Below, piece by piece: positions 35,756 through 47,018 of a DNA stretch of 64,000 bases. The stretch spans positions 221,512,527 through 221,576,526 of the forward strand of contig NC_071355.1 in the NCBI RefSeq assembly GCF_943734655.1. Reading direction: 5' to 3'. This stretch comes from Sabethes cyaneus (Eukaryota; Arthropoda; Insecta; Diptera; Culicidae). The position numbers and the translations under genes were made by a program. The notes under the pieces were generated by a model that searched no databases, was not told the origin of the DNA, and saw only the letters and a list, made by a program, of their open reading frames with translations. The first letter of the stretch is position 1, and every line of letters begins with the position of its first letter.

Positions 35756-37414
35756 ATGATGCTCGAGAAAATTGACACATTTTACGATCTGGACCGGATT
35801 TATTCAACGATCGAGCGTATGCTCGTGTTGATCCGTCAGCTGTCTGGAGTATCGCGCTTGGGCGAAAGTGGACGTTCTTTATCCGTTGAACTACAGTTGT
35901 TGAATGCAATCGACGATAAGAAATTTCAGCTCCAGGAGCTACAAGATGCCGTGACTTATCTGTTTAGTCAATTTCGAAGGATTTACATGGTCAATAAAGA
36001 TCTGTACACCCAATTGATCAAACGAGGTGGCCGTATTTTCGAATTGGAAAAGCAGTTTCGTGAGCAAAGTGACAGCAAATGCTTGTATTATATGGCTGAC
36101 GCGATCAAATATGAGCCGTCCTTATTGGCCATGCAGAGAGTATTAGATAGAACGATTCGAGAGATCAGAATTTTTCGAAAACAAAGGAATAAGCATAAAC
36201 TAGAGTTGTGCATTAGCCATATAAAAAATGAAAATTTGGACAAAGCATTCGACGAATTTTATTCATTCGAAAACAGTATTCAACAGCTGCCACAAATCAT
36301 CGAGGAAGTGTTCGAAAATTCTATTGATAATTTGATCGAACTATTAGTATTTTTGAGAGGATACTACTATCTGAGAAAACCTAATTCGAATGAAACATTC
36401 GTTACAGCATGTGAACACATCGTTCAGTATTTGAAATGTACGGTAATGTTTTGTCGAGTAGAATCATTAATGATCTTCAGTTTGATCGATGATGTTTTGC
36501 GCGATGAAAATAGTTTCGAAGATTTCTATCTCGAAAGATTGGAGCTGCTGATGGTAGACTTAGCTGCAAATAAAGAAATCGCTATTCGACTCATTCAGTC
36601 TAATTTCGACGAAGCCAACCATTTTGCAAAACTGTTCACTTACATTTCGGAACGATTTCTTCTGGAATTGATACGCCAAGCATACAGAGAGTCGTGTGAA
36701 ACTTTGAGCAATATGTTGAACTTCATTGCTCATCTTCCCTGCATAAACCAAAGTATTATATGCTATCAGGAACTGCACACTGAAATGCGTCTAGCAGGAG
36801 TTTCCAAGTCGTCCTGTATTTTCGTTCTTGCTTACCACATCAGAAAGACCATGCAAAATCCGAAATTCCATCAATCGTCACGGGCTGCGGAACTAGTGGA
36901 TCTGAAAGCCATTTTACCTCCCAATGTAGTGGGTATCATCTGGAAACATGTCACAATTTCACGGTATGAATCCCGGATTCTTATTAAATTCAGCAGTGCT
37001 GGTAAGAGTATAGGCTTCTCTCGATATACGGCTGATAAAAATCGCTTCGAGCTTGAACCTGTGGAGGAAGGTAAAGCTTTCAGAATTAGAAACGTTGCTA
37101 TAAATGCCTACCTGATGGAGAACGATGATGGAGATCCAACTGTTGTAGGATGTAAATTGGATTCATCCTGTACGGAAGGACATTGGCATTTAGTACCTTG
37201 TGATAACTGCAATTATTTTAGAATTGTCAATCGAGCAACCGGGAAATATTTGTATTCTAGTTTCTCCGAACAATCCGACTACGATTTTTATGGTTCCCCG
37301 GAGGTTGTACGATTGACAAACGACAGTGAATTGTTAAGTGAGTGTAATTCATACTGGAAAATTGACGAATTTCTGCGAGGATCCCGTGGAGATTCAGAGT
37401 GTATAATCCTATGA
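35756..37414 (+). CDS. Uncharacterised 552-residue protein with beta-trefoil-like C-terminus
   Basis: This is a single long open frame of 552 residues from the first ATG (35756-35758) to TGA at 37412-37414. It follows a good splice acceptor, and the frame is also open back to 35741, so an upstream coding exon is possible. The first ~390 residues are helix-rich and acidic/basic mixed, with no named domain (start MMLEKIDTFYDLDRIY). From about residue 395 the chain turns to beta-type sequence with repeated blocks FRIRNVAINAYLM and YFRIVNRATGKYLYSS, then YWKIDEFL. Phe-x-Ile-x-Asn ... Tyr-Leu repeats are typical of ricin/beta-trefoil-like domains, including families seen in mosquitoes. There is no signal peptide and no transmembrane segment. 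The function is unknown, and no relation to the neighbouring genes is apparent. Confidence 0.85.
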   Translation: MMLEKIDTFYDLDRIYSTIERMLVLIRQLSGVSRLGESGRSLSVELQLLNAIDDKKFQLQELQDAVTYLFSQFRRIYMVNKDLYTQLIKRGGRIFELEKQFREQSDSKCLYYMADAIKYEPSLLAMQRVLDRTIREIRIFRKQRNKHKLELCISHIKNENLDKAFDEFYSFENSIQQLPQIIEEVFENSIDNLIELLVFLRGYYYLRKPNSNETFVTACEHIVQYLKCTVMFCRVESLMIFSLIDDVLRDENSFEDFYLERLELLMVDLAANKEIAIRLIQSNFDEANHFAKLFTYISERFLLELIRQAYRESCETLSNMLNFIAHLPCINQSIICYQELHTEMRLAGVSKSSCIFVLAYHIRKTMQNPKFHQSSRAAELVDLKAILPPNVVGIIWKHVTISRYESRILIKFSSAGKSIGFSRYTADKNRFELEPVEEGKAFRIRNVAINAYLMENDDGDPTVVGCKLDSSCTEGHWHLVPCDNCNYFRIVNRATGKYLYSSFSEQSDYDFYGSPEVVRLTNDSELLSECNSYWKIDEFLRGSRGDSECIIL

Positions 37415-38324
37415 GAATAGCATAGTTGCCTGAACTGATAATTCTATTGAATGCCAAATGTACAAAAATATATAACGTTTTAATTATTTCGTCGTTCGTC
37501 TTTTTATCGTATCGTAGTCTCTGTTCCTATATGATTTGCCTGTCCCGGACTGTCTACTTTCGGTGCTCCTCTGTCTGCATACAAATGAGACGTTTAACCA
37601 AATTCTGTCTTTAGTCGTTTTTTCGCGTTCGAAATGCGTACTAGATCATTAGTTATATCATGTTTTATCAGCTAGATAACATCTGCATGTAGTGCATGAT
37701 AAATGTTCGTTGGGACGATTGAGAGCAAGTGAATTGTATTTGAGGGGGTGAGAAGGAAAGAAGTGTAAGTGACAAAATTGAAAAAATCGCACGCACAGAT
37801 AATGATTCTTTATAATCACTCGAAGTGGAAGGAGTACAAGTACATCATATCTTGGAAGGAAATAGGTGTAGGTAAGTCCAGGAAGAGGGGGGAAATCGAA
37901 AGTCGGACTTACAGGAAGCCAATGACTACAAATCTCGACGATAGACAAAACAAGACTACCAAAACATGATGCTGGAAACTGTACATGACAATGCTGGCGA
38001 AGTTCGATGGCGTGATGACGGACGACTAAACCTATGTCAAAACAGATTTCAAATACGGCCGTGGTTTACGGCAACCGGAAGGAGAAATCGGTAGACATTT
38101 TAGTCGCCATGAAATATCTGGTTGGGCAGGCTTTCTGAATCTGCTAAAAAAACGACAACCTTAGCGGAGATCGGGTAAGCAACCCCGATGGAAACTAAGG
38201 TCATATACCGTCAGGAAAGAAGGCACTGTGTTGTCTCGGCACTATAAGATAGCAACCCCGTTACGAAACTTGGTAGCGTGGCCCTAGTAAGGCAACCTAC
38301 CTAAATCTAGCACTACAAACAATC
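37415..38324. other. 3' flank of the trefoil gene, nothing recognised
   Basis: No single AATAAA is clear near the stop. 38150-38290 has GCAACCCCG twice (near 38179 and 38252), possibly a leader or 5' remnant of the retroelement that follows. Confidence 0.35.
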
Positions 38325-38690
38325 AAGGAAATTCGACTCGGTTTTGGGGGAATACAAACGGATAGCGGAGAGTGGTGTAGGCGTATGAACCAGACACTAG
38401 ATTGGAGAATTTCCAATCGTACACCTGGCGAAAGTTGGGAGAGTACGGTAGGGCGGCCACGTCGCCAGGATGCCGGACGACTGTGCAGTGAAATCCGTTC
38501 TCTTCAAAAACCCTACCGGTAACAGGAATAGAGGGGCCCAATCTGACAGATGGCTCGACCAGGTTGAAACCGACTTGCGTGTGTCGAGACGCTCAACGAA
38601 TTAGCGACGAGTAATTATCCCAAGAGCGAGTACAGCGGAGTGGACTCTTGATACGGCAAAAGCAACCCCGGCTCTCTGGTGGTAGAGGGA
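38325..38690 (+). pseudogene. RTE-like LINE 3' fragment
   Basis: In plus orientation it encodes fragments such as GGIQTDSGEWCRRMNQTL, CSEIRSLQKPYR and ARPG, in several frames. It is homologous to the 31896-32480 remnant (which carries GGIQTESGVWRRRMSHEL) and therefore an independent, older copy of the same family. Confidence 0.75.
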
Positions 38691-40209
38691 AAGAAGGAAG
38701 TGTGGAGGGCAACACGATTGTTCCGTACTATTTTCGCCGGATTTACTACGGAAATTCGTATTCGGGTAATCTCATTGACTGTATTTCACAATAATTTAAC
38801 TAGAAAAAGGAAAATTTATTTTTTAATAAGATCTTTTAAAAATACGTGTATTTTTGTTTGATCAAATTTTGAACCTCTTTGGATAGCATTGCTTTACATT
38901 AGTATTAATCAGCATACAACATAATTCTAAGCAATATCAATTAATTTCATTTTTCTACTTGATCCTGGCCAATTATGGAATGATCAATTTTCACATCTGA
39001 ACCACCGTGCGATGGAAGATTTATTTGCATAAATAAATCTGAACGTCAGTAACGTAGTAAGTTTTCATGGATCGAACGGATGCTTTTGTTATTTCTGTTT
39101 TTCAACCGGGTGTTGGTATAATGGATCAACTATTGGTCGGTTGTCTCACGCATAGAGTCCAGTGCAGTGACGGTCGAGCGCAGGCCAGGCCATGTGGAAA
39201 ATTATTCCATTCTTGTTTGATTGTATATCGAGCTGTTTGCATCATTGCAGCGAAGATCAGTGGACTGTTAATATTGTATGTTTTCTGTATTTCTGCATAA
39301 AGAATACATTTAAATGTAGGTATAAGAAATCTAAAATCTAAATTACAATGCAATTTCAAATAAAATAACAGAACAGATCTCTTAATCCTGTGCATGTTCC
39401 TATTCACGAAATACTTGATTGCAACACAAAAGATCTAGAGTACAGTAGTTAACAAAATCGTAGTAAATATTTAGGCCACAATATGTAGTGGAAGTTCAGC
39501 ATTATGAACAATAAATTAGCAGCTAGTCCTGTTGTTAGCTATACAGACTGAACTAGATTATGATAATTGAAACCAATCTGTTTTGAAGCTGAGTTCATTG
39601 GAAAAAAGTTCAACTGTAACCGTAAGTAGCAACACATGCGAAAATATTGAATACGTAACGAGTTTTTTTATAGCTCCACACGTGATTTGTTTTTAGATTT
39701 GTAAAACGAGAAAGTTATTCGGATGCAAAAAATGAATGGCTGAACACACGATTATCGGCCGTCCGTATTGTTTACAGAATGCTTGCCTACGTAGCCATTC
39801 CATTTTAAACATACCGTATTTTGGTCCTATGTATTTACCACTTTGCAACATACAGAAGTGTGACTTTCGCTACCGGTCAAAATTCGATTTTATATTTAAC
39901 AGCATATACATACTCAAAAAATGTATCTAAAATATTTGATCCAAAACAGGTCTTTCACTATTCAAACATCCGTTATGACTATGCGAAGGAATGTTATGGA
40001 AAATTGGACCCCGCCTTCCATCAAGATCCGGCCTACTGGGTATTATAAGGGGGCAATATGTACATTTTATTTAAACAAATCCATGATGTACGATGTTTTT
40101 ATTAATTTCATGATGCAAGCATGACTCAGTGACGGCATTGGTTGCGAGGGCGTTTGGAAACATTACGCTGTAGATAAAAAAGCAAAACATAGAGGTGCCA
40201 CATTCGATT
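38691..40209. other. Intergenic, nothing recognised
   Basis: AT-rich. Short frames at 39067-39300 and 39736-40124 show no family motifs. Confidence 0.45.
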
Positions 40210-40392
40210 TTCGACACTTGACCTTCTGTTTTTCGATGGACTTTGCAACCAGTTGTTTAAGTACAGGAACTTTGCGGGACTAGTGCTACGATCCCATTGT
40301 CACTTATAGCCTGTGCCAGTCAAAATTCGAAGGTGCGACGACTGGCTTGTTACGCCTGGGTTGTACCTCATTGCCAACTGAGTAGCAAAGCT
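40210..40392 (-). mobile_element. tRNA-derived SINE, Feilai-like (diverged)
   Basis: On the minus strand, GCTACTCAGTTGGCAATGAGG heads a tRNA-like region with box B-like CCTTCGAATTTTG. It is followed by GGGATCGTAGCACTAG and GTCCATCGAAAAACAGAAGG, matching the order of the 24212-24411 SINE. Confidence 0.75.
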
Positions 40393-41389
40393 GTAGATAG
40401 GTAGATGTATCAATAACAAATTCGTTTTTCAACTGCACTTCCATTTCAAGAAAATCATTTTCGAAAACAAATCATTAATCATTAATGACAAACCTATAAC
40501 GCAACAAAGTGTTTGGGATTTTTTTTGTTTCCACAGAATATCTTCTTTATTTATATTGCCAATCGCTGAGAAACAACTTAAAAACTATTCAACCATAAAA
40601 TTTGCTTCTTAAACATCCATTTACATATTTTAGGATAACCAACTCTTAAATGTAACGACAACGATATCCGCATAAGACTACCGGTCGAATAGTCATTTGA
40701 CCTGTAGCCGCTTGCGTTAACTGGAAAAAATTACCCATTTAATTATGAATTTCCACACAATATTATTCCTTTATAACGTAAAATTCAAAGCTTTTCCATA
40801 AAGCTCGCGTCTAACGCGTTTCGTTTCACAACCGTATAGATACCGCTTCTGGCAGTGTTGTCTAACTTTAAATCCATCGTTTCATGAGCACCATTCATGC
40901 TAAGTACAAATACGCCTCTATATGTACTGTTTACACTTTTCTATACGTAAACATCGAGATAGAATCATTAGCAATCGGCTTTTGCTGATTTATGAGCCAT
41001 TCACGTCATTTTCCAATTTTATTGGGAATAAACAACCAACGAATATAGGTTTGATTGATTGATCGTTGCTGCAGGTAGAGTAACCAGACCAATAATGCCC
41101 TCAAAAAAGTCAAATAGAAATTTCAAAATTAACAGTTGAGTACTGTTTACAATTACAGAACAAAAAGTTAATAATTTAGTAATGCTGAAAGCCACCAGAT
41201 TTCGTTATTTAAGCCATGATGTAAAACACTTATTTGATTTCATCATAGTAAATACGTTTCTAAAGAAATATATTCATACATTTAATCTTTTCTCACCGCC
41301 CACCACGCGACTCCATCGAAACGATGAAATGCTAGTGCCTAGTTGTTATTAATGTTGCTCCGTTTGCTGTTTCCCCAAACAACGTAAAC
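40393..41389. other. Intergenic, upstream of qvr
   Basis: AT-rich, nothing recognised. It borders the less AT-rich block that starts near 41300 and is assigned to the qvr 5' end. Confidence 0.4.
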
Positions 41390-42056
41390 ACCAACAAGTC
41401 GACAGTTCGCCGCACGTTTGACAACATCTCGAAGCGAAGCTCTCGCAGTCAGCAGTCACTTTTCTGCGTTCCTTTATTTTTGCCTCTCGTATCTACCAGA
41501 CAAATGACAAACAAGCAACAGACATTTTCTCACACAAACAGTATCCACTCGGCTTGGAGGTAGGTAGTATGCAACGCTAGTGGGACCGAAACCATAATCG
41601 TCTCACAAAATCGATACGAACGACGAGAAATACGTTTAGGGCCGAAGTGAGTGAGATGTGTGCTCTTTCGCGAAAATTTTATTAAACCTTTCGGGACCGC
41701 ACATCACATCGTTGTTACTCTCGTCGCAACTTTTCGCTTGTGCTGACCTACGGAGCCGACGAAACGGGTGCTCTCGATGTTGAAAGTAAAAATAAGAAAA
41801 GTGCACTTGAGGTATTTCAATGGTAGTTCTACGTAAAAATTGTGCTTAGTTAAGTGCTCAAATGCTTCAAAAATAAAATAAAACTTTATTTGGTCCAGTT
41901 AGCTAGCCGGGGAAGGTCGTACATTTGCAGGATTTCGTCGAAAGTGATATTTTCACGCCATCCCAGAGCGGCCTCAAGTGGGTAGGAAAATTTTCTTCCT
42001 ATAATGTCGCATTGCGGATGTTGAAGGCTGGCAAAGGAAATGAACATTTTTCATCG
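41390..42056 (+). promoter_or_regulatory. qvr: Probable qvr promoter and untranslated first exon
   Basis: This block is richer in G, C and CG dinucleotides than anything nearby. It holds initiator-like TCAGCAGTCA near 41448 and ends in TCATCG|GTACGT, a strong donor after 42056. It lies 570 bp upstream of the ATG exon of qvr. Its own ATGs do not give the phase needed to join exon 2 directly, so I read it as an untranslated leader exon spliced to the ATG exon near 42620. Confidence 0.45.
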
Positions 42057-42625
42057 GTACGTTTTGTAAACTTGGTTTAATGCAGGTTCGAGATTATTTC
42101 TACAGAAAATAACGTATTCGTGAAGTGTTAAGCTAAAAATTAACTTATAAAAGATGCCAATAAGTTTTTAAGTGACAGATGAAAAAATTTGACATTTTCG
42201 TGAGAATTCAGTGGAAAGGAAAAGGATACATGGTACACAACAAGCTTTCACCAGATGGCGAATGAAGATTGTGACAATTAAATCAAATTGTCTGTGAAAT
42301 GCACTAACGCTAAAAAATGTAAAATACAAGCTGAAGATCTGTCTTCAGCTTGTGTTATACAGCAAAAGAATACTCTGTTAAAGCTCAAACGGAAATAGAA
42401 ATTTCCAATATGCAGCAACACCATGAAGAACCACTCCATTAACTGAGTTTTGCGGTGCGAATGAAGCTTTAACAAATGGTGCAAAAAGAAAAAAACACTA
42501 GCCGAAGTGATATTCACAGATTTGTGAAAACGGTTTGCAGTAAGCGGTTGTTCAGCTAATTTGAAGCGTTTTTAGGATAATCAATTTTTATATACGCCAG
42601 CAATCGAATCAAAACAACAGTAGGA

Positions 42626-45600
42626 ATGGAACGAAAGCATTGGATTCTGATACCCTTAGGTAACGAGAGTACTTCATTCGATCGATTAAACATCTCACTC
42701 ATGATTGTCATATCACTTACCGCGTGAAGTTTCAGTGAAGAGAATTTTCGTGAAAAGTTATTCTCACTTCATATTTGCTCTTTCTACTCAAACCACACAG
42801 GTGACACATTCATGAGAAAACGACCATAGAAGGTTTTAGTAAACAAAAATAAATGTGCTTTTCCTTTGCTATGACTGGAATCTAAAAAAACGCAAGCAAC
42901 AGCACATGATTGTTTTTTGTATGGAACATAAAACATATGCTAAATTGCTTTAGAAATTGTAAAAAGAAACTAATGACACTGTTACTAAATATCATACAAT
43001 TCATTTCGCTACAACTTCACTGCCATCAAAAAGTACCTACTTTTGTTGACTGAGCTTTTGTTTATTTTTTTCCCTCTAAGTGGTTATGTTCACAATAGTT
43101 CAGTTAAGTTCAGCAGACAATTGTTTTCCATGTAAGTCTAACGAGCTGATGTGAATGATTTTATGTTTGAATATGTTAAATTGATTTGAATAATCATATT
43201 TGTTTATATGTTATTAATTTACTGATCTGCCCTCGACCATCACTTTGACGATATTTCTTTTCTAGTCATTTTAATCATGAAATCTCACCAACTCTGTTTG
43301 AAGTACTACATATATGTATATTCGAAAACTTTTATCTACTTCTTGAAAATATGCTGCTTTCTCAGTGCTAGTTGGAGTGTTTTGGTACTGGATACCGCAA
43401 GTGTCGGCAGAGTGTCAAAGTAAGCTTAATTCCTGCTTATTAATATGCCATGAGTATCACAATTACCTGTGACCAACAAATTACGTTAAACGAGAAAATA
43501 AGTATATGAAAACAGAAAATAAATATAATAAGATAAAAGTTTATCTGTGACAAATTAATCTGTAAACACGGATACGTTTTGTAATTCGATCGTTGATTGG
43601 CTAAAATGTACGTCTATTTTCCTAAAGTATTAACAAAAGCTTGTCTGTTGAGCGTCGTAATAGAATACGAAAATTAAAGAAAGAAAAGTCGATACTTTTT
43701 TCGATCAAATTCTACTGTTTATTTTATTCTAATACCACCTACCCCTTGCAGGCTTCAGTGTCTGCTGTCACCGATTTGTCAGAATAAAATAAGTAGTCGA
43801 ATTTATCCTAAAAAATCCGACTTTTGTTTTAAAGTTTATGGGGTAAGATTTGTGGCAAAGCTCAAATGTTATAAACATGTTTCCAAATCGTCTAGCAACA
43901 AAACAGAACATAGTTTGTTTCAATAATTTGATTAGTTTCCGAGAAACCATAGTTTGATTATTTTTAAACATAACGAAATAAATTTAAAAATCGCGTAAGT
44001 AAAAAAGCCAAATCGACTGGACGATATAATTGACATGAAGAACACTTGTTTGCCCGACGGGTTAGGGGAACGAAAGCCCCACGCTTAGGCGTTAACGGTT
44101 TATCCGCCTGGGGAGTTAAGAAGTCTAGGATGTGCCGAAGTCGGATAGTCTGCAGAATTTCTGTACAATACCACAGTATCCGGAAGCAAGTCCGTCAAAG
44201 CAAGTAGTGCCGCTTTAAGCGCAGCCCCTACCCTTCTTTAATATTATACTGTGCGATTATCAACAATAAAGCCTCTTGCTGTCTTCCAGATGGCGTCGAA
44301 GTACGACGCTGGTTTAATAAGCTAGTCGTCGTATGTTTAAATCTCAGCTGGGAGAGGCTGTTAGAGTCACTAGGATCGTAGTATTAAAAACAGAAGGTCG
44401 AGTTTCGAAAACGAAATGAAGCATTTAGGCTATGCTTTGCTTTGAAGTCCCTTGCCACAGCAAGATTATAAGAATGGTACTGGCTCAAGGTGCATTATGA
44501 TACCTCTTATCCATGTGCACTTTATAACCTGGTCCTTAAGAACCTAAAGACTGGTTAAAAGATATTAAAAACCATGGAAGTGAAAAAGGGTGGTAAACAT
44601 CGATTCTCAACCACGGATAATAAGTGATTCGTTCACTCCATATCGATACTGCAAAGAACAAACTGCAGAATTCAGAAAAATACACCGGAGAGGACGACAT
44701 CACAATAGATCAAAATATTGGTCGTAAAAATGATATTCATACAAAAAAAATGGTTTGACCGTAAAGGAATCCATTTGATCCAGTATCACAGTAACAACAA
44801 TGTTTGTAAACGGTTTATAGAAAGATTTTAAACAAGGTTTTTTTTAGGAAAATATATACGCTCAATTATTTTGTTTACATAAGTTTACAATGCCGAAAAC
44901 CGCACGAAATATAAATGGTCTTAAAATAAAATTGTGCTAATTCGCCCAGGTGTTTGCTGTATGACCTGCACTGCATTTCTTTTTGCTATAATCACTATTG
45001 AGTGAGCGATATGCTAATTAATTTTTATGCGTGCTTGTGTGTATTGGGGTTTACCCTTCCTTCAAAGCTTGTTCTTCTTTACCCACTTATTCCTCGCTGC
45101 CAGTAATATCCCATACTATAGCCGTCCCTGGCGAGGAGTCCTTCGTTCCTCTGACCAGTACACTTAACTATAGGAGGGACTTTGGCACTGTCAAGAGGCT
45201 TCAGTAGGTAAATATATAGAATTCTGCATGAAGAAAGGGTAAATAAGGGGCCTGAGAATAAACCCATGCTAAAGTCACTTGACATCGAATGGCTTGATTC
45301 TACTAAGATTCGAACCCACGACCACTCGCTTGTCAAAGCAGAGACTCGGTAACCTTGCGGCTACGGAGCCCCCTAAAACTAGTTTAAGAGACTATCTTGA
45401 ATTGACAGAACAAACTGATATTATTTTGTAAAAATATCGTTTAGCTTTTAGAACTAGAAAAAAACAAAGCAAAGCCTAGGTACTACATTTGATCTGTCAA
45501 CAATTAATCTGCCTTACTTCCGATATAACTACCTTTTGCCTTTACTATGGTCTTGATATGGTTAAAAATGATTCGCAAGCTGCTCGACAAAGGTTTCCTT

Positions 45601-47018
45601 CAGTGTTTCAAGGCTGGTGTATTTTTACCACGATCCTTCTCCAAAATGACCCAGGAAGAATAATGCGTTGGCGTTGCATCTGATGAATACAAGAGCCATT
45701 ATATGGTCGAAATGAAATTCGCACCGTTGTTTTCAGCCAATTTTTGTTCACCCGCACTTTGTGAGATGGTGCCGAGTCTTGCTGAAACGTCCAAGGACTG
45801 CGAAACGTAAATCATTAACATTTTTTTGCTCGTTTATCCGATAATGAAGTTTTTTTTTCTTTTGATGTTTGTGGTAATCAATACGAAAACGATCGTAGAA
45901 TTTACCATTATTTAAAACTTTCCCACTGCTTGTCTCAAATAACGCTCACTAACCAGATAAACATTAACAAAGTAAAAATATGTATAAATGTGTTTGTTCT
46001 AAACAGCATAAACTTGAAAATATGTATTATTAATTATCAACTTTTCAAATTATGGCATTCCATAAAATTTCTAACGTTTTTTTTGCTTTTCTTTATTGCT
46101 AATGACAACATTTGCCAACAAATTGCCTAAACATAAATCTAGCTCGATCGATCTATTGCTACGAATGCGACAGTTGGACGGATGCCCGTTGCAAGGACCC
46201 ATTTAACTACACGGCATTACCACGAGATCAGCCCCCGTTGATGACATGCAATGGGTGTTGCGTCAAAATGGTGCGACACTCGCGGACGCGTAAGTTTGAA
46301 AATCCATCTCCGTTGTCCATCTCATTTCTTCTGTTGTTGATCGATTAAAATTATGTACAGTAGTACAGGTCGGAGAAAATGAAACCGCAGGATAACTTTT
46401 ATTTGACTTTAAATTGGATGTGAGTGCAAGTCAAGGCTTCAAATTAAAATTCTCTAGAGAGGTCTGATGTGTATATGTACCTATATTTGCAGCAGCAGAT
46501 AATGTTTCACGTACGAGCCATTAAAAAGCAAAAATTTATTATACACAATAATATTTAATTTAAAATAAATCTACTTTTAGGCAATAGCGACAGCGATATA
46601 TTAATATAAACCTTTCTTCTTCTTCTTCCTCTTTTTTCTATATTCTTACCATATCTCACCCACGCTTATGTACTATCATTATCCATCATTATATATGTTT
46701 GCTCATTATTTTCTCATACAAAAAAATGCTGTTGGAAATGTAACAAATTTGTGCTTTAAAAATATTTTATCTTAAAATATTTCAGCTTATGAAGTTGTAA
46801 GACGAATGTGCACGTCTCAATTACAGATAAACTTGTTCATGGTAGATCACGTGTGTATGATGGAAAGTTCAGGCAATGGTCATATGTGTTTTTGTGAGGA
46901 AGATATGTGTAATTCAAGCCCTAGCATACTCATTACCAAACATCTAAACGTTAAGATGTGTATCGGTAGCGTTCTAGCAGTGTATCTGCTAAACACGGCA
47001 CGAAGGGTGTTGCGGTAA
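42626..47018 (+). CDS. qvr: quiver/sleepless, GPI-anchored Ly6-type protein (four coding exons)
   Basis: QVR/Sleepless is an extracellular GPI-anchored Ly6/three-finger protein. In Drosophila it raises Shaker K+ channel levels and activity, inhibits nicotinic receptors and promotes sleep. Coding exons are 42626-42659, 43366-43419, 46143-46289 and 46786-47018 (TAA), all with GT/AG sites and matching phases; the product is 155 residues. The signal peptide is MERKHWILIPLVLVGVFWYW with likely cleavage after VSA (residue 26). The mature part starts [20 protein letters not shown] and has LPRDQPPLMTCNGCCVKMV, RRMCTSQLQINLFMVDHVC and GNGHMCFCEEDMCNSS. These blocks are practically those of the Drosophila protein. 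It has an NYT glycosylation site (Asn51), and an omega site near Asn121-Ser123 before a C-terminal hydrophobic segment. The first coding exon is the least certain, because it is only 34 coding bases, but it gives the right phase and a proper leader. Confidence 0.93.
43990..44287. repeat. GC-richer insertion inside a qvr intron
   Basis: This stretch of the qvr intron (43420-46142) contains AAAGCCCCACGCTTAGGCG and a TGCCGAAGTCGGATAG-type segment, unlike the AT-rich surroundings. A similar CCCTAAGCGTGGCATTCG occurs near 55780. It is probably a piece of a retroelement, but I cannot assign it. Confidence 0.35.
44288..44455 (+). mobile_element. tRNA-derived SINE, Feilai-like, in a qvr intron
   Basis: In plus orientation it has GATGGCGTCGAAGTACGACG, TAAGCTAGTCGTCGTATG and box B-like GTTTAAATCTCAG. 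GACTCACTAG-type and GATCGTAGTATTA segments and CAGAAGGTCGAG follow, in the same order as in the other SINEs. The box B is mutated (AAATC), so it is probably silent. Confidence 0.7.
45075..45372 (-). mobile_element. tRNA-derived SINE of a second family, in a qvr intron
   Basis: On the minus strand it starts GGGGGCTCCGTAGCCGCAAG, has a good box B GTGGGTTCGAATCTTAG, and continues with TCGATGTCAAGTGACTTTAG and GCATGGGTTTATTCTCAGG. The body differs from the Feilai-like copies, so it is a separate SINE type. Target duplications were not resolved. Confidence 0.75.
45489..45830 (-). pseudogene. mariner/Tc1-type transposase remnant in a qvr intron
   Basis: On the minus strand, near 45750-45810, the translation is WTFQQDSAPSHKVRVNKNWL, the segment around the second catalytic Asp of mariner/Tc1-type DDD/E transposases. 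Less conserved pieces follow to about 45490 (SFRPYNGSCI in one frame), with stops and shifts. It is inactive. Confidence 0.7.

Noticed and set aside
41999..42056. ATG TTG AAG start as an alternative qvr leader
   Set aside because: It reaches its donor in phase 0, which puts exon 2 out of frame; the region is better read as an untranslated exon.
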